The notes under the pieces were generated by a model. It worked only from the letters and a program-made list of their open reading frames with translations, did no database searches and was not told where the DNA came from. Positions 56,431-64,000 of a stretch of DNA of 64,000 nt are shown here, in pieces (position 1 is the stretch's first letter; each line of letters begins with the position of its first letter). Source of the stretch: an uncultured Prevotella sp. (GTDB lineage: Bacteria; Bacteroidota; Bacteroidia; Bacteroidales; Bacteroidaceae); the NCBI GenBank assembly GCA_934217675.1, contig CAKQCV010000008.1, positions 4,048 through 68,047 of the forward strand, in the 5' to 3' direction. The position numbers and the translations under genes were made by a program.

Positions 56431-56455
56431 CCTCCCCCTTTGGAGGCGGGGGAGG
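56431..56455. repeat. Short G/C-rich inverted repeat
   Basis: CCTCCCCC (56431-56438) pairs with GGGGGAGG (56448-56455) around a 9-nt loop. It lies 58 bp after the longer inverted repeat and is not followed by a T-run. Confidence 0.6.
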
Positions 56456-56504
56456 GAAGAACTTTGAGAGAGATAATGGAAGAAACGATTTTCTTCGGCT
56501 GGTA

Positions 56505-56534
56505 AGCTAACGGATTGTTAATTCTAAGCTAACG
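56505..56534. promoter_or_regulatory. Direct repeat AGCTAACG, possible LytTR-type operator
   Basis: TAAGCTAACG occurs twice, starting at 56503 and 56525, with 22 bp start to start. On the opposite strand the half-site fits much of the known LytTR direct-repeat consensus with a 12-13-bp spacer. The word TAAGCTAAC also occurs in the last half-site of the array at 22126. The array lies about 135 bp before the fimbrial promoter at 56670. Confidence 0.4.
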
Positions 56535-56669
56535 TTTTTTTTCTGCCAATCTGACGGCTTTCTCCTGTCAAACATATATTGTTTTTAGAAAACAATTCGT
56601 CTTTTTTATTCAAAAATTAACTTTTATATAAAAAAAACAAAAAAGTATTTCTATATTACAGATTTTTCT

Positions 56670-56698
56670 TATTTTTGCAATTAGAATATCGGGGGGGG
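56670..56698 (+). promoter_or_regulatory. Candidate fimbrial operon promoter followed by G8 tract
   Basis: TATTTTTG (56670-56677) matches the -7 consensus. Eight consecutive G lie at 56691-56698, near the predicted start of the transcript, a place where slippage could alter expression. The -33 is weak. The region 56042-56884 otherwise holds two inverted repeats and the direct repeat, and no gene. Confidence 0.5.
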
Positions 56699-56884
56699 TA
56701 AAACGTTACCATTCAACCCTTTACAACTTTTCAACTGAACAATTAAAACGGCTACAATTTGGCACGATTCAGATTAATTTAAATAACATTACCGAAATCA
56801 CATTAAGCACAAGAAGGGAGAAGAAACTGATTGATTCTTCCTGGTGTGAAAACTTTACGTAAAAAGTAACAAAAACAACGCAAC

Positions 56885-58219
56885 GTGAAATATATCATAA
56901 CGATGTTCACTACATTTTTTTTCTTCGCTCAGGATACGGTTGCCCAGGTTAAAACTACCGACAGCACCTTTATCCGAAATTCGCGTCCGATAGAATTTGT
57001 CGTGAACAAAATAAATATCAACGAGCAAGACAGGAAATGGATCACCGAGGTTCTCATTCCTGAGCTGAAGGCTTTGGGCGATAGGGGTATCGTTCTGGGG
57101 CGTGCTACGGCATCGCCTGAAGGACCGCTACCCAATAACCAAAGGCTGGCAAGGGAGAGGCGTGCATCGGTAGACGCTTTGCTCAGCAGCTATGGCATCA
57201 GCACAAAGCGCATAAGATATGATGTGGTCGCCGAGGATTATCCGTTGCTGCGGGCGTTGATGTTGCTTAACCACGATACAAGACTGCATGAGGTTGACTC
57301 GCTGATTAAACGTTTTGGCGGAAACACGGAGCGTTTGAAGGCTGAGATGAAACGATTTGATGGGGGCAAGTTGTGGAGATATGTGCTGAAGGTGTATTTC
57401 CCGAAGTTGCGTGCTGTCAGAATAATGGCTATCGACGAAAGACTTGTTGATATTGACGACAACGGCAAACTTGCTTTGCCTGTCAAACCTGTACCTATGT
57501 TTATTCCGCTCAATACTGGATTGCCAATGCCAGAGGCGGATATCAGGGTGCCGTATATTGAACTGCCTGTAAATATGAAACGAAGAGAATTGCTTAGCAT
57601 AAAGTCCAACATTCTTCTTGACTTTGCCTATATGCCGGGCTACGACCGTTTCTGCCCTATCCCCAACGTGGCGGTGGAGTATTATCCGCTGCACGGGCAT
57701 TTCACATACGGGGCGAGCTTCGACGGTCCGTGGTGGCAGCACTACGATGCCCACAAGTATTTCCAGCTGCGCAACTACCAGCTCCACACGCGCTACTATC
57801 TGCGCTCGGGCGACATCGCCAAGCGTCGTCCAGGCGAGGGGGCTGCTTTCAAGGGACTGTATCTAAGTATGTACGCCCACGCGTTCCTATATAATATATG
57901 TTTCGGAGAGAAGCGCGGATGGGAAGGCGAAGGCTGGGGCACAGGATTGGGTATCGGCTACTCCCTGCCTTTGGGCAAGTCGGAACACTGGCGACTGGAG
58001 TTTGGCATGCAAGCCGGCTTCTTCAACTCCCACTACGACCCCTACCAGTGGCTCTGCCCCGTTGACCCCGACACTGACCAGCAGCTGTATTACTACAAAT
58101 GGTATGGCGACGCCAAGAACTTCAAGAAGCGTCAGCACAGCTACTCCTGGTTTGGTCCCACCAGGGTGGACATCACCCTCAGTTACGACCTGATATACAG
58201 AAAACGAACAACAAAATAA
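56885..58219 (+). CDS. Fimbrial-locus DUF3575 outer-membrane protein
   Basis: A 444-residue exported protein with a signal peptide (1-20, ending VAQ) and GTG start. Residues 30-190 have an OmpA-like or DUF3868-type mixed alpha/beta pattern (ALGDRGIVLGRATASPEGPLPNNQRLARERRASV). From about 240 to the end it is a DUF3575 beta barrel: LLSIKSNILLDFAYMPGYDRFCPIPNVAVEYYPLHG, GTGLGIGYSLPLG. In Bacteroidetes this family stands at the start of FimA/Mfa fimbrial operons. Its role in fimbria assembly or anchoring is inferred from this. A palindromic repeat follows the stop codon. Confidence 0.85.
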   Translation: MKYIITMFTTFFFFAQDTVAQVKTTDSTFIRNSRPIEFVVNKININEQDRKWITEVLIPELKALGDRGIVLGRATASPEGPLPNNQRLARERRASVDALLSSYGISTKRIRYDVVAEDYPLLRALMLLNHDTRLHEVDSLIKRFGGNTERLKAEMKRFDGGKLWRYVLKVYFPKLRAVRIMAIDERLVDIDDNGKLALPVKPVPMFIPLNTGLPMPEADIRVPYIELPVNMKRRELLSIKSNILLDFAYMPGYDRFCPIPNVAVEYYPLHGHFTYGASFDGPWWQHYDAHKYFQLRNYQLHTRYYLRSGDIAKRRPGEGAAFKGLYLSMYAHAFLYNICFGEKRGWEGEGWGTGLGIGYSLPLGKSEHWRLEFGMQAGFFNSHYDPYQWLCPVDPDTDQQLYYYKWYGDAKNFKKRQHSYSWFGPTRVDITLSYDLIYRKRTTK

Positions 58220-58223
58220 TCCC

Positions 58224-58252
58224 TTGTGCGTCGGCGTTCCACGCCCGCCACC
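58224..58252. repeat. Intercistronic palindromic repeat, copy 1
   Basis: A 29-bp element with core GGCGTTCCACGCC (hairpin GGCGT/ACGCC) begins 5 bp after the DUF3575 stop. Copies 2 and 3 are at 58267 and 59569; all are followed by an A-rich stretch. Confidence 0.7.
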
Positions 58253-58266
58253 CCAAAAGAGAAAAC

Positions 58267-58295
58267 ATGTGCGGCGGCGTTCCACGCCCGTCGCC
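58267..58295. repeat. Intercistronic palindromic repeat, copy 2
   Basis: The same 29-bp element, differing from copy 1 at a few positions, lies 14 bp beyond copy 1 and 17 bp before the DUF5119 start. It holds an in-frame ATG at 58266 that could also start the next gene. Confidence 0.7.
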
Positions 58296-58311
58296 TAAAA
58301 ACGAAAAAAAA

Positions 58312-59556
58312 ATGCAACACCTAACGAACATATCCCCCCGCTTCCTCGCAGCAAGCCGCCACGCCTGCCGCAAGTTAGCCTATATATGTTTCGTTATAGT
58401 CGCCCTCGTTGCCACCAGTTGCGAGCGCGAGCCCGACCTACATCTCCACCAAGGTGGCAAGGATGTTGACATGGAGCTTCCTGCCATCGACCTCGACCTG
58501 AAGGTGGTTTGGGACTATCTCTTCAAATACGGAGTGGAATACGACTGGCAGGCGGAATGGATTTATGGATGGGACGAGACCGACGAGTCGCTCTTCGGTC
58601 CTATCGGCTACACGGAGCCTACGGCTTTCGACATCCGCAGATACTACACGGGGCAGACGCAGTATGGCGCGCACCGCTCTCCATACACGCACACCATCAC
58701 CGACCGCTACCTGTCGGCAAGGTTCGACTTCGGTTTCTGGGACATCTTAACATGGAACGACATACAGACGCCCGACGGCGTGCAGAGCGTGCGCATCGAT
58801 GAGACATCTACTTACGACTACGTGACGGCAAACACCGGGCAGACCATGAACTCGGCGATGTATAACGCTCCGAAATTTACGCGCTCGTTCTACCAGCCGG
58901 AGGAGCTGTTTGCAGGCTATGAGAGCGGCATCGAGATCAACAAGAACCTTGACGGCTTCACTTTCGACGAGGAGCGCAACTGCTGGGTGCGCCTGTTGGA
59001 GATGCAGCTGCAGCCGGTCACTTATATCTATCTCGTGCAGGTAATTCTGCACAACAACAACCGCGAATACCGCAAGGTGACTGCCATCGACGGAAACGCC
59101 AATATCAGCGGCATGGCGCGCTCTGTAAACCTGAACACAGGCGTCACGGGAACGGATGCCATCACCGTAAACTTCAACATGCGCATGAAGCAGGATTTGC
59201 AGACGAAGAGTGGTGAGCAGGTGGATGTCATCGGCGGCAAGGTGCTCACCTTCGGTATGCCGGGGCTCAATCCTCACAAGTTGAGCACACGTGCCTACAT
59301 GGAGTCACTGCAGAAGGTGGCAGACGCCGACACCGGCAACCGCCACTATGTGGATGTGAACATGCAGTTCTACAACGGCAAGGACTCCACCTTGGTCTTC
59401 GACGTCACCGACCAGGTGCGTCGGCTCTTCCGCGGCGGTGTGATAACGATAGATGTTGACATGGACAAAGTGCCCATTCCAAACCAGAAGGGCGGCTCCG
59501 GTTTCGATGCTGTAGTGAAGGACTGGGAAGAGAAAGAATGGGAGTTTGACATGTAG
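58312..59556 (+). CDS. DUF5119 fimbrial-locus lipoprotein
   Basis: A 414-residue lipoprotein of the DUF5119 family, found in Bacteroidetes fimbrial (FimB/Mfa2-like) loci. The signal peptide ends in a lipobox VATSC near residue 37, longer than usual. The mature part has DLDLKVVWDYLFKYGVEYDW, TAFDIRRYYTGQTQYGAH, FYQPEELFAGYE near 200 and GGKVLTFGMPGLNPHKL. Such proteins usually anchor or regulate fimbriae, which is inferred here. ATG 58312 follows an A-rich stretch; an earlier in-frame ATG at 58266 would fuse the repeat-encoded residues. Codon use is G+C-rich, unlike the fimbrillin at 59660. Confidence 0.87.
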   Translation: MQHLTNISPRFLAASRHACRKLAYICFVIVALVATSCEREPDLHLHQGGKDVDMELPAIDLDLKVVWDYLFKYGVEYDWQAEWIYGWDETDESLFGPIGYTEPTAFDIRRYYTGQTQYGAHRSPYTHTITDRYLSARFDFGFWDILTWNDIQTPDGVQSVRIDETSTYDYVTANTGQTMNSAMYNAPKFTRSFYQPEELFAGYESGIEINKNLDGFTFDEERNCWVRLLEMQLQPVTYIYLVQVILHNNNREYRKVTAIDGNANISGMARSVNLNTGVTGTDAITVNFNMRMKQDLQTKSGEQVDVIGGKVLTFGMPGLNPHKLSTRAYMESLQKVADADTGNRHYVDVNMQFYNGKDSTLVFDVTDQVRRLFRGGVITIDVDMDKVPIPNQKGGSGFDAVVKDWEEKEWEFDM

Positions 59557-59568
59557 CATAAAACATCC

Positions 59569-59598
59569 TTGTGCGTCGGCGTTTCAACGCCCGTCGCC
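59569..59598. repeat. Intercistronic palindromic repeat, copy 3
   Basis: The third copy begins 13 bp after the DUF5119 stop, with core GGCGTTTCAACGCC, a compensatory change that keeps the hairpin. An A-rich stretch and the start of the fimbrillin follow. Confidence 0.7.
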
Positions 59599-59659
59599 CA
59601 TAAAAGGAAAAAAATTAGAGAATTAAACAATAATATTAACATTTAAAACACGATTTCGT

Positions 59660-61405
59660 ATGAAAAAGTATTTTATTTTCGCAGCTTCAGCTCTGGCCCT
59701 CGCCAGCTGCTCAAGCGATGACTATCTGGGCAATGACCCAGGTAACACACAAAGTGGGAATACTGCAATTCTGTTCGGTAGCGAAACGGGCAAGATTACC
59801 CGTGCTGATAAGGAAGGATCAGCTGCAGCCTCTTTTTTGAAGAATCATTTTGTTGTATTCGGTAGCAAAACGCAAGGCAATGCTACACAAACCGTTTACG
59901 ACCACTACGATGTGCAATGGGTAGGTAACGATGCTGAGAAAAAAACTCAATCTAATCAAGCTGGTTGGGAGTATGTAGGATATACCCCTAATAAAAATAC
60001 CAATTTGCCATCAGGTTCAACACAGTCAATAAAATATTGGGATTATTCTGCAGATAGATACGACTTTGCTGCTTTCTCTATGGGTGGCCTAACTGGTACA
60101 GAGGAGAATGATGTTTATACTAATCAGGAAGATGCTAATGGAACAGGTAATGTAGCTGAAGGTAAAGTAAGAATCTCAAAAATCACCAATGGTGCAAGTA
60201 CTTATGCTATTACAGGTAATGTAACCAACATCGCCAAGCTTTACATTTCTGACCGTGTCACAGCTAAGAAAGAAAATGCTACATCGCCAGACATTAACTA
60301 TAATACTGCTGTTAAATTCAACTTCCGTGCTCTCAAGGCACTTGTCAAAATAGGTATCTATGAAACCATACCAGGTTATTCAGTTAAGGATGTGAAGTTC
60401 TACGCTTCTGATGGTACTACATCAGGTGCCCCTGGCTTGTATTCTTCTGAAAAGACAATCCCTGCTGGATATGGTACTGCCACTGTCACATTCGGAACTA
60501 ATACAACAAATGGTAATTACAACAAAGCCATGGTGGCATGGGAATCTTCTACAAACAGTAAAGACATAAAATTTGATGCCCTTACATTGAAAGGGAAAGA
60601 AAAAAATGAAGAAGCAGGAGATTCCTACCTTGGTCGCACCAATAAAGATGCTTCACTTCCTGATAAATATACTACAGTTATTCCAAGTGCGGAGGTTGGC
60701 GCTCTTAATTTGAAGGTTGACTATACTTTGGTATCTACTGATGGCAGTCAAGAGAATATCACAGTTACTGGTGCATCTGCTGTAGTTCCTGCTGAATACA
60801 CACAGTGGCAGCCTAACTATTCTTATACATACATCTTCAAGATTTCTGACAAGACAAACGGAAGCACTGGTGGTAGCAGTACAGGTCTCTATCCTATTAC
60901 CTTTGATGCTGTCGTAACAGAAACTTCAGATGGTATCCAAAATACAATCACTACAGTTTCAGATCCTTCTATCACCACATACGCTAAGGGTAATGATCTC
61001 AATGAGGAGTATAAGTCAGACGATAATATCTATGCTTCTGTAACTGATGCTTCTAATGGAAAGATTGCAGTTTTGTACAAGGAAAATCAAGGTGAAAACA
61101 CAACATATACTTACTACGCAACTCTTTACAAGTTGACAACTGGCGAAACAATCACAGAGGCAGAAGCTGCTGATGTATTAGCTGCAACAGGCAAGACGCT
61201 TGGCGGCAAGACTCTTATAGAAGAAGGAAATCGCACAGCTGAAACACTTGACCCACGCTTCGTAAATAAAATCGAAGCAACAGATGCTGTAGATGGTGTG
61301 GAAGTTACTGGTAACTTCTTCAAGTTTAAAGTTGAAGCAGGTACATATGTATTCGTATATGAAAACGGTAATGCAAAAGCTTACAAAGTAATTGTAGTTA
61401 AATAA
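59660..61405 (+). CDS. Fimbrillin-family (FimA/Mfa-like) surface lipoprotein
   Basis: A 581-residue precursor of a fimbrial subunit or adhesin. The lipobox ALASC near residue 17 is followed by SSDDYLGNDPG. Processing by a gingipain-type protease after an arginine (KITRADKE near 50) is typical of FimA/Mfa proteins. The fimbrillin core shows TQSIKYWDYSADRYDFAAF near 125, VKFNFRALKALVKIGIYE near 225 and YTQWQPNYSYTYIFKI near 375. The extra C-terminal domain (430-581) ends in FKFKVEAGTYVFVYENGNAKAYKVIVVK. It is followed by a strong terminator, so the operon ends here. It is A+T-richer than the DUF5119 gene before it. Confidence 0.85.
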   Translation: MKKYFIFAASALALASCSSDDYLGNDPGNTQSGNTAILFGSETGKITRADKEGSAAASFLKNHFVVFGSKTQGNATQTVYDHYDVQWVGNDAEKKTQSNQAGWEYVGYTPNKNTNLPSGSTQSIKYWDYSADRYDFAAFSMGGLTGTEENDVYTNQEDANGTGNVAEGKVRISKITNGASTYAITGNVTNIAKLYISDRVTAKKENATSPDINYNTAVKFNFRALKALVKIGIYETIPGYSVKDVKFYASDGTTSGAPGLYSSEKTIPAGYGTATVTFGTNTTNGNYNKAMVAWESSTNSKDIKFDALTLKGKEKNEEAGDSYLGRTNKDASLPDKYTTVIPSAEVGALNLKVDYTLVSTDGSQENITVTGASAVVPAEYTQWQPNYSYTYIFKISDKTNGSTGGSSTGLYPITFDAVVTETSDGIQNTITTVSDPSITTYAKGNDLNEEYKSDDNIYASVTDASNGKIAVLYKENQGENTTYTYYATLYKLTTGETITEAEAADVLAATGKTLGGKTLIEEGNRTAETLDPRFVNKIEATDAVDGVEVTGNFFKFKVEAGTYVFVYENGNAKAYKVIVVK

Positions 61406-61412
61406 AGAATAA

Positions 61413-61461
61413 AAGTTGTAGGTGTTTTGACAGAGAAAAGCAGTCAAAGCACCTACGACTT
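61413..61461 (+). terminator. Terminator of the fimbrial operon
   Basis: A 19-bp stem (61413-61431 with 61443-61461, two G-U pairs) and 11-nt loop, then TCTATTATATTTTTAC. It begins 8 bp after the fimbrillin stop. Confidence 0.9.
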
Positions 61462-61486
61462 CTATTATATTTTTACAAAATAAAAT

Positions 61487-61738
61487 ATGGACAATAAGGA
61501 TATATATACAGTTTTGACTGTTCTTAATCAAGACGTTAGAGAAGGTGATATAATTATGCTCCAACATCTTTATCACTTAGAATTAAATGCAAGAGAAGCA
61601 AGAATCATTCTCAATCAAATAACAGAGAAAGGCTATCTCGAACATGAAGAAAAAAGCGTTGACGAGCATGGATTTAACAAAGGAGAATGTTGGAGAATAA
61701 CTTCTAATGGAATCAATTTTATAAAAGAGTATCAATAA
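61487..61738 (+). CDS. Small winged-helix-like protein
   Basis: An 83-residue cytosolic protein, unrecognised by name. The arrangement of helices (ILNQITEKGYLEHEEKSVDEHGF, ECWRITSNGINFIKEYQ) resembles a winged-helix DNA-binding fold of the PadR/MarR type: a recognition helix followed by a two-strand wing. It lies 82 bp after the fimbrillin, beyond the terminator, before a run of direct repeats. It may be a regulator, but no target is known. Confidence 0.55.
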   Translation: MDNKDIYTVLTVLNQDVREGDIIMLQHLYHLELNAREARIILNQITEKGYLEHEEKSVDEHGFNKGECWRITSNGINFIKEYQ

Positions 61739-61774
61739 TACAATGCCGTTGTCTATGCGTAACGGCATATTCAG

Positions 61775-61884
61775 GGAATTTTGTGATTCATAAGTCGTCT
61801 TAGATATGGAATTTTGTGATGAAACGTAGAGAACCATTAGGAATTTTGTGATTTTCCCTTCCATTTCCTTTGGAATTTTGTGAT
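61775..61884. repeat. Four direct repeats GGAATTTTGTGAT at 32-33-bp period
   Basis: Exact 13-bp copies start at 61775, 61808, 61840 and 61872. The 19-20-bp sequences between them are unlike each other. The copies are too short, and cas genes are lacking, for a CRISPR array. They may be binding sites of a regulator or transposase. Confidence 0.85.
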
Positions 61885-61922
61885 AATAAGTTTCTTTTGC
61901 GGCAAAATATCATTGATTATGA

Positions 61923-62069
61923 AGCTATTACGACAACATCCGCTATGGCATCAAACTCTGCAACAAGAATATCGGTTACGATGGCAAGTTCTATACATTC
62001 CTCTACTTCCTCACTTTCTTGCTAAAGAGGTTTGTGAGGAGAGGCACTGACAAATTTGCGATTATGTAG
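61923..62069 (+). pseudogene. Decayed ORF fragment of unknown origin
   Basis: An open frame of 48 codons directly follows a TGA at 61920 and ends in TAG at 62067-62069. It has no ATG at its start but keeps coding-like composition, reading YYDNIRYGIKLCNKNIGYDG and later FLYFLTFLLKRFVRRGTDKF. This suggests the C-terminal remnant of a lost gene. The family is not recognised. Another frame of the same stretch has an ATG but unnatural codon use. Confidence 0.4.
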
Positions 62070-62125
62070 TCAAACATGACTGTCAATATAGTTGTAATTA
62101 TCAAATAAATGCTATATCTTTTAAT

Positions 62126-62197
62126 AAGATAAGCTGCATCTCGGAATAAGAAAAGAATAAATTCATTTCGTTCTTCTCTCGATTTGCATTATCTTTG
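62126..62197. repeat. Dispersed intergenic repeat, copy 2, carrying a -7 box
   Basis: The second copy of the element at 2851-2920: the left end AAGATAAGCTGCAT and right end TTGCATTATCTTTG are kept and the middle differs. Its right end supplies TATCTTTG (62190-62197) 28 bp before the AAA ATPase start, the same arrangement as in copy 1. Confidence 0.6.
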
Positions 62198-62224
62198 TAA
62201 GAGTTATTTGAAATATCATACAGT

Positions 62225-63382
62225 ATGATGAAATACCCTATAGGAATACAGACATTTGACAAAATCATCAATGGAGGGTTTCTTTATGTAGACAAAACCG
62301 CCCTGATTTATCAATTAGTACAAGGAAGCACGTATTTTCTGGGTCGCCCACGCCGATTCGGAAAGAGTCTCTTATTGTCTACACTCGAAAGCTATTTCCT
62401 TGGCAAGAAGGAATTGTTCAAGGGACTCGCCATCGACTCTTTGGAGACAGAGTGGAAGCAATACCCCGTCTTCCATATAGACTTTGGTACAGGCAACTAT
62501 CTCAACGATGGAACATTGGAAGAAACGCTCAATGGCCACCTTTGTGAATGGGAAAAACAATATTCCATAACCAATAGTTACAAAGACTTCGGTCTGCGCC
62601 TTAGTAAAATACTAAATACAGCACATAAGAAAACTGGACTGGGCTGTGTTGTCTTGATTGACGAATACGACAAACCGATACTTGACGCATTAGACTTGGA
62701 CATCAAGGTAGAGCATCTCGGTATGCAGATAACCCTGGAGGAAAAGCACCGCAACATCATGAAGTCGTTCTATGCTACGTTCAAGAGTGCTGATGCCGAC
62801 CTCAGATTTGTATTCCTGACAGGAGTCACCAAGTTCTCGCAAATCAGTGTGTTCAGCGGTTTCAACCAGCCGGATGACATCAGCCTCAACCGTAAATACG
62901 AGGCAATCTGCGGCATTACAAAAGATGAATTGGTAAAATATTTCTCCGAGCCTATGGCAGAGTTTGCAGAAGATTACGGATGTACTCCAGAAGAACTGCT
63001 ACAGAAACTGAAAGAAAAATATGACGGCTATCACTTCAGCAAGCGAATGACGGACATTTTCAATCCATTCAGCATTCTCAACGCATTCAACCAAATGGAC
63101 TTCGGAAACTATTGGTTTAAAAGCGGAACTCCCACCTACTTGGTTCGTCTACTCGCTCATTATGGTGAGAACCTTGACGAATTGGTGGGCAGATACTATG
63201 CCACAAGCCAGTTTGACGACTATAAGGCAGACACCGAAAGACCTCTGCCAATGATTTACCAGAGTGGCTACCTCACCATCAAAGGATTCGACCGTGACAC
63301 CCAGTCGTATTTGCTCGACATTCCCAACAACGAGGTACGCGAAGGCTTCTTGACGCTAATACAAGACACTCAAAAATCATGA
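62225..63382 (+). pseudogene. AAA-ATPase-like gene, C-terminus (PDDEXK) missing
   Basis: A member of the Bacteroidetes AAA-ATPase_like/PDDEXK_9 family, whose full-length members have about 510-530 residues. This one ends at 385. Walker A is in GRPRRFGKSLLLSTL near residue 40, Walker B in GLGCVVLIDEYDKPILDAL near 140-157 and the sensor region in VFLTGVTKFSQISVFSGFNQ near 195-215. The reading is continuous to NNEVREGFLTLIQDTQKS, where the nuclease domain should continue, so truncation is clear. Its TGA overlaps the ATG of the fimbrillin-like gene (ATGA). This looks like a recombination junction; product function is doubtful. Confidence 0.7.
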
Positions 63383-64000
63383 ACATCCGCATCTTGACCA
63401 TATCACTCATGGCGCTATGCCTCCTCTCTTGCTCCTCCTCGAAGCAAGACGACCCCATCATACCTGATCCTGACGACGGCAAGACATCCATTGCCTTCGG
63501 CGGAAACAGTGGCACATGGCAGGATGCACCTACAACTCGAGCAGCCGGAACCGGGCTCGAAACACTTTTCCCCTCCTTCAAAATTTGGGGATACAAGACT
63601 ACAGACAACGCATTGCAGACCGTCATGAACGGCTACACCGTTGCCCACGCCACCGACTGGGATTATGTGGGCATCAACAACCAGACCATCAAGTACTGGG
63701 ACTATTCCGCATCCGACTATCGCTTCTTTGCGTATACACCGGCGGATGCAAGCATCACAACGACAGAAAATAATACATTCAACATACCATATACCTACTC
63801 CCCGACAGCCACCGCCACCGATGTGCCCTACATCAGTGAACTGTGGTTTGCCGACAACACACAGGCCACCCATCCCTACGGCTCCTGTGTCACGCTCACC
63901 TTCTCGCCACTCATCGCCAAGGTGCGCTTCAAGTTTACCTATCCCGACGGTACCGACGCCATCACCGTCAAAGACATACAGTTTCGCGACAGCCGGTTTG
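63379..64000 (+). CDS. Second fimbrillin-family lipoprotein, partial (runs off window)
   Basis: At least 207 residues are seen. The signal peptide ends in a lipobox CLLSC near residue 18, followed by SSSKQDDP. The fimbrillin-family core has TSIAFGGNSGTW, QTIKYWDYSASDYRFFAY near 105-120 and VTLTFSPLIAKVRFKFTYP near 180-195, similar to the gene at 59660 (TQSIKYWDYSADRYDFAAF). It continues past base 64000. Its ATG overlaps the truncated ATPase stop by 4 bases. G+C content is higher than that of the 59660 gene. Confidence 0.85.
   Translation, partial: MNIRILTISLMALCLLSCSSSKQDDPIIPDPDDGKTSIAFGGNSGTWQDAPTTRAAGTGLETLFPSFKIWGYKTTDNALQTVMNGYTVAHATDWDYVGINNQTIKYWDYSASDYRFFAYTPADASITTTENNTFNIPYTYSPTATATDVPYISELWFADNTQATHPYGSCVTLTFSPLIAKVRFKFTYPDGTDAITVKDIQFRDSRF

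Noticed and set aside
58099..58311. N-terminal extension of the DUF5119 gene to 58099
   Set aside because: It would overlap the DUF3575 gene in another frame and place the signal peptide far inside the protein.
61775..61884. Possible CRISPR array (repeat with unlike spacers)
   Set aside because: Repeats are 13 bp and spacers 19-20 bp, both too short; no cas gene is in the window.

Overview
The window looks like a chromosomal segment of a Bacteroidetes bacterium, most likely family Prevotellaceae. Support comes from SusC/SusD pairs, type IX secretion (T9SS) C-terminal tails, Mfa/FimA-type fimbrillins with DUF3575 and DUF5119 partners, the ParA-ParB-DUF5683-lytic transglycosylase-RelA/SpoT gene order, weak Shine-Dalgarno sequences, and promoters with the Bacteroidetes -7 element TAnnTTTG. 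Genus assignment is inference. No rRNA or tRNA gene, cas gene or intact insertion sequence was recognised.

Layout. 1-10.6 kb is housekeeping: alaS (C-terminus cut by the window edge), a MerR-type regulator, a flippase-like membrane protein, pepD, then a minus-strand run of pepT, a Kef-type cation/proton antiporter and an EamA transporter. 10.8-22.6 kb is an accessory secreted-protein locus on the minus strand. It holds a stand-alone LytTR regulator, a 2237-residue helical protein ending in dockerin, cohesin-like and T9SS-tail modules, a second cohesin-like/coiled-coil T9SS protein, a small T9SS-tailed protein and a protein with three tandem copies of one domain. 23.0-36.5 kb carries an M15 peptidase, ppx-ppk1-LRR, a MaoC hydratase, an LptD-like operon, a carboxyltransferase (OadA/PycB type) with HD and MgtC proteins, and ndk. 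36.7-44.6 kb is a small glycan-use locus (pectinesterase, SusC, SusD, a lipoprotein, a T9SS protein). 44.6-56.0 kb is again core: RelA/SpoT, MltD-like enzyme, DUF5683, ParB, ParA, SurE, LpxB, cyclophilin, Fur-family protein and a zinc/cadmium P-type ATPase. 56.0-64.0 kb is a fimbrial locus (DUF3575, DUF5119, two fimbrillin-like lipoproteins), crowded with inverted and direct repeats, a G8 tract, a decayed ORF and a C-terminally truncated AAA ATPase.

The strongest candidate for something undescribed is 10.8-22.6 kb. A LytTR protein sits beside four similar half-sites at an exact 21-bp period, upstream of a giant exported protein that has both a dockerin and a cohesin-like domain, with a partner carrying two more cohesin-like domains. 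This could be a T9SS-exported, calcium-dependent surface assembly under LytTR control, which is inference from module order. The fimbrial region is the second hotspot: a 35-bp perfect inverted repeat built of 9-bp units, a LytTR-like direct repeat, a promoter-proximal G8 tract and three copies of a palindromic intercistronic element.
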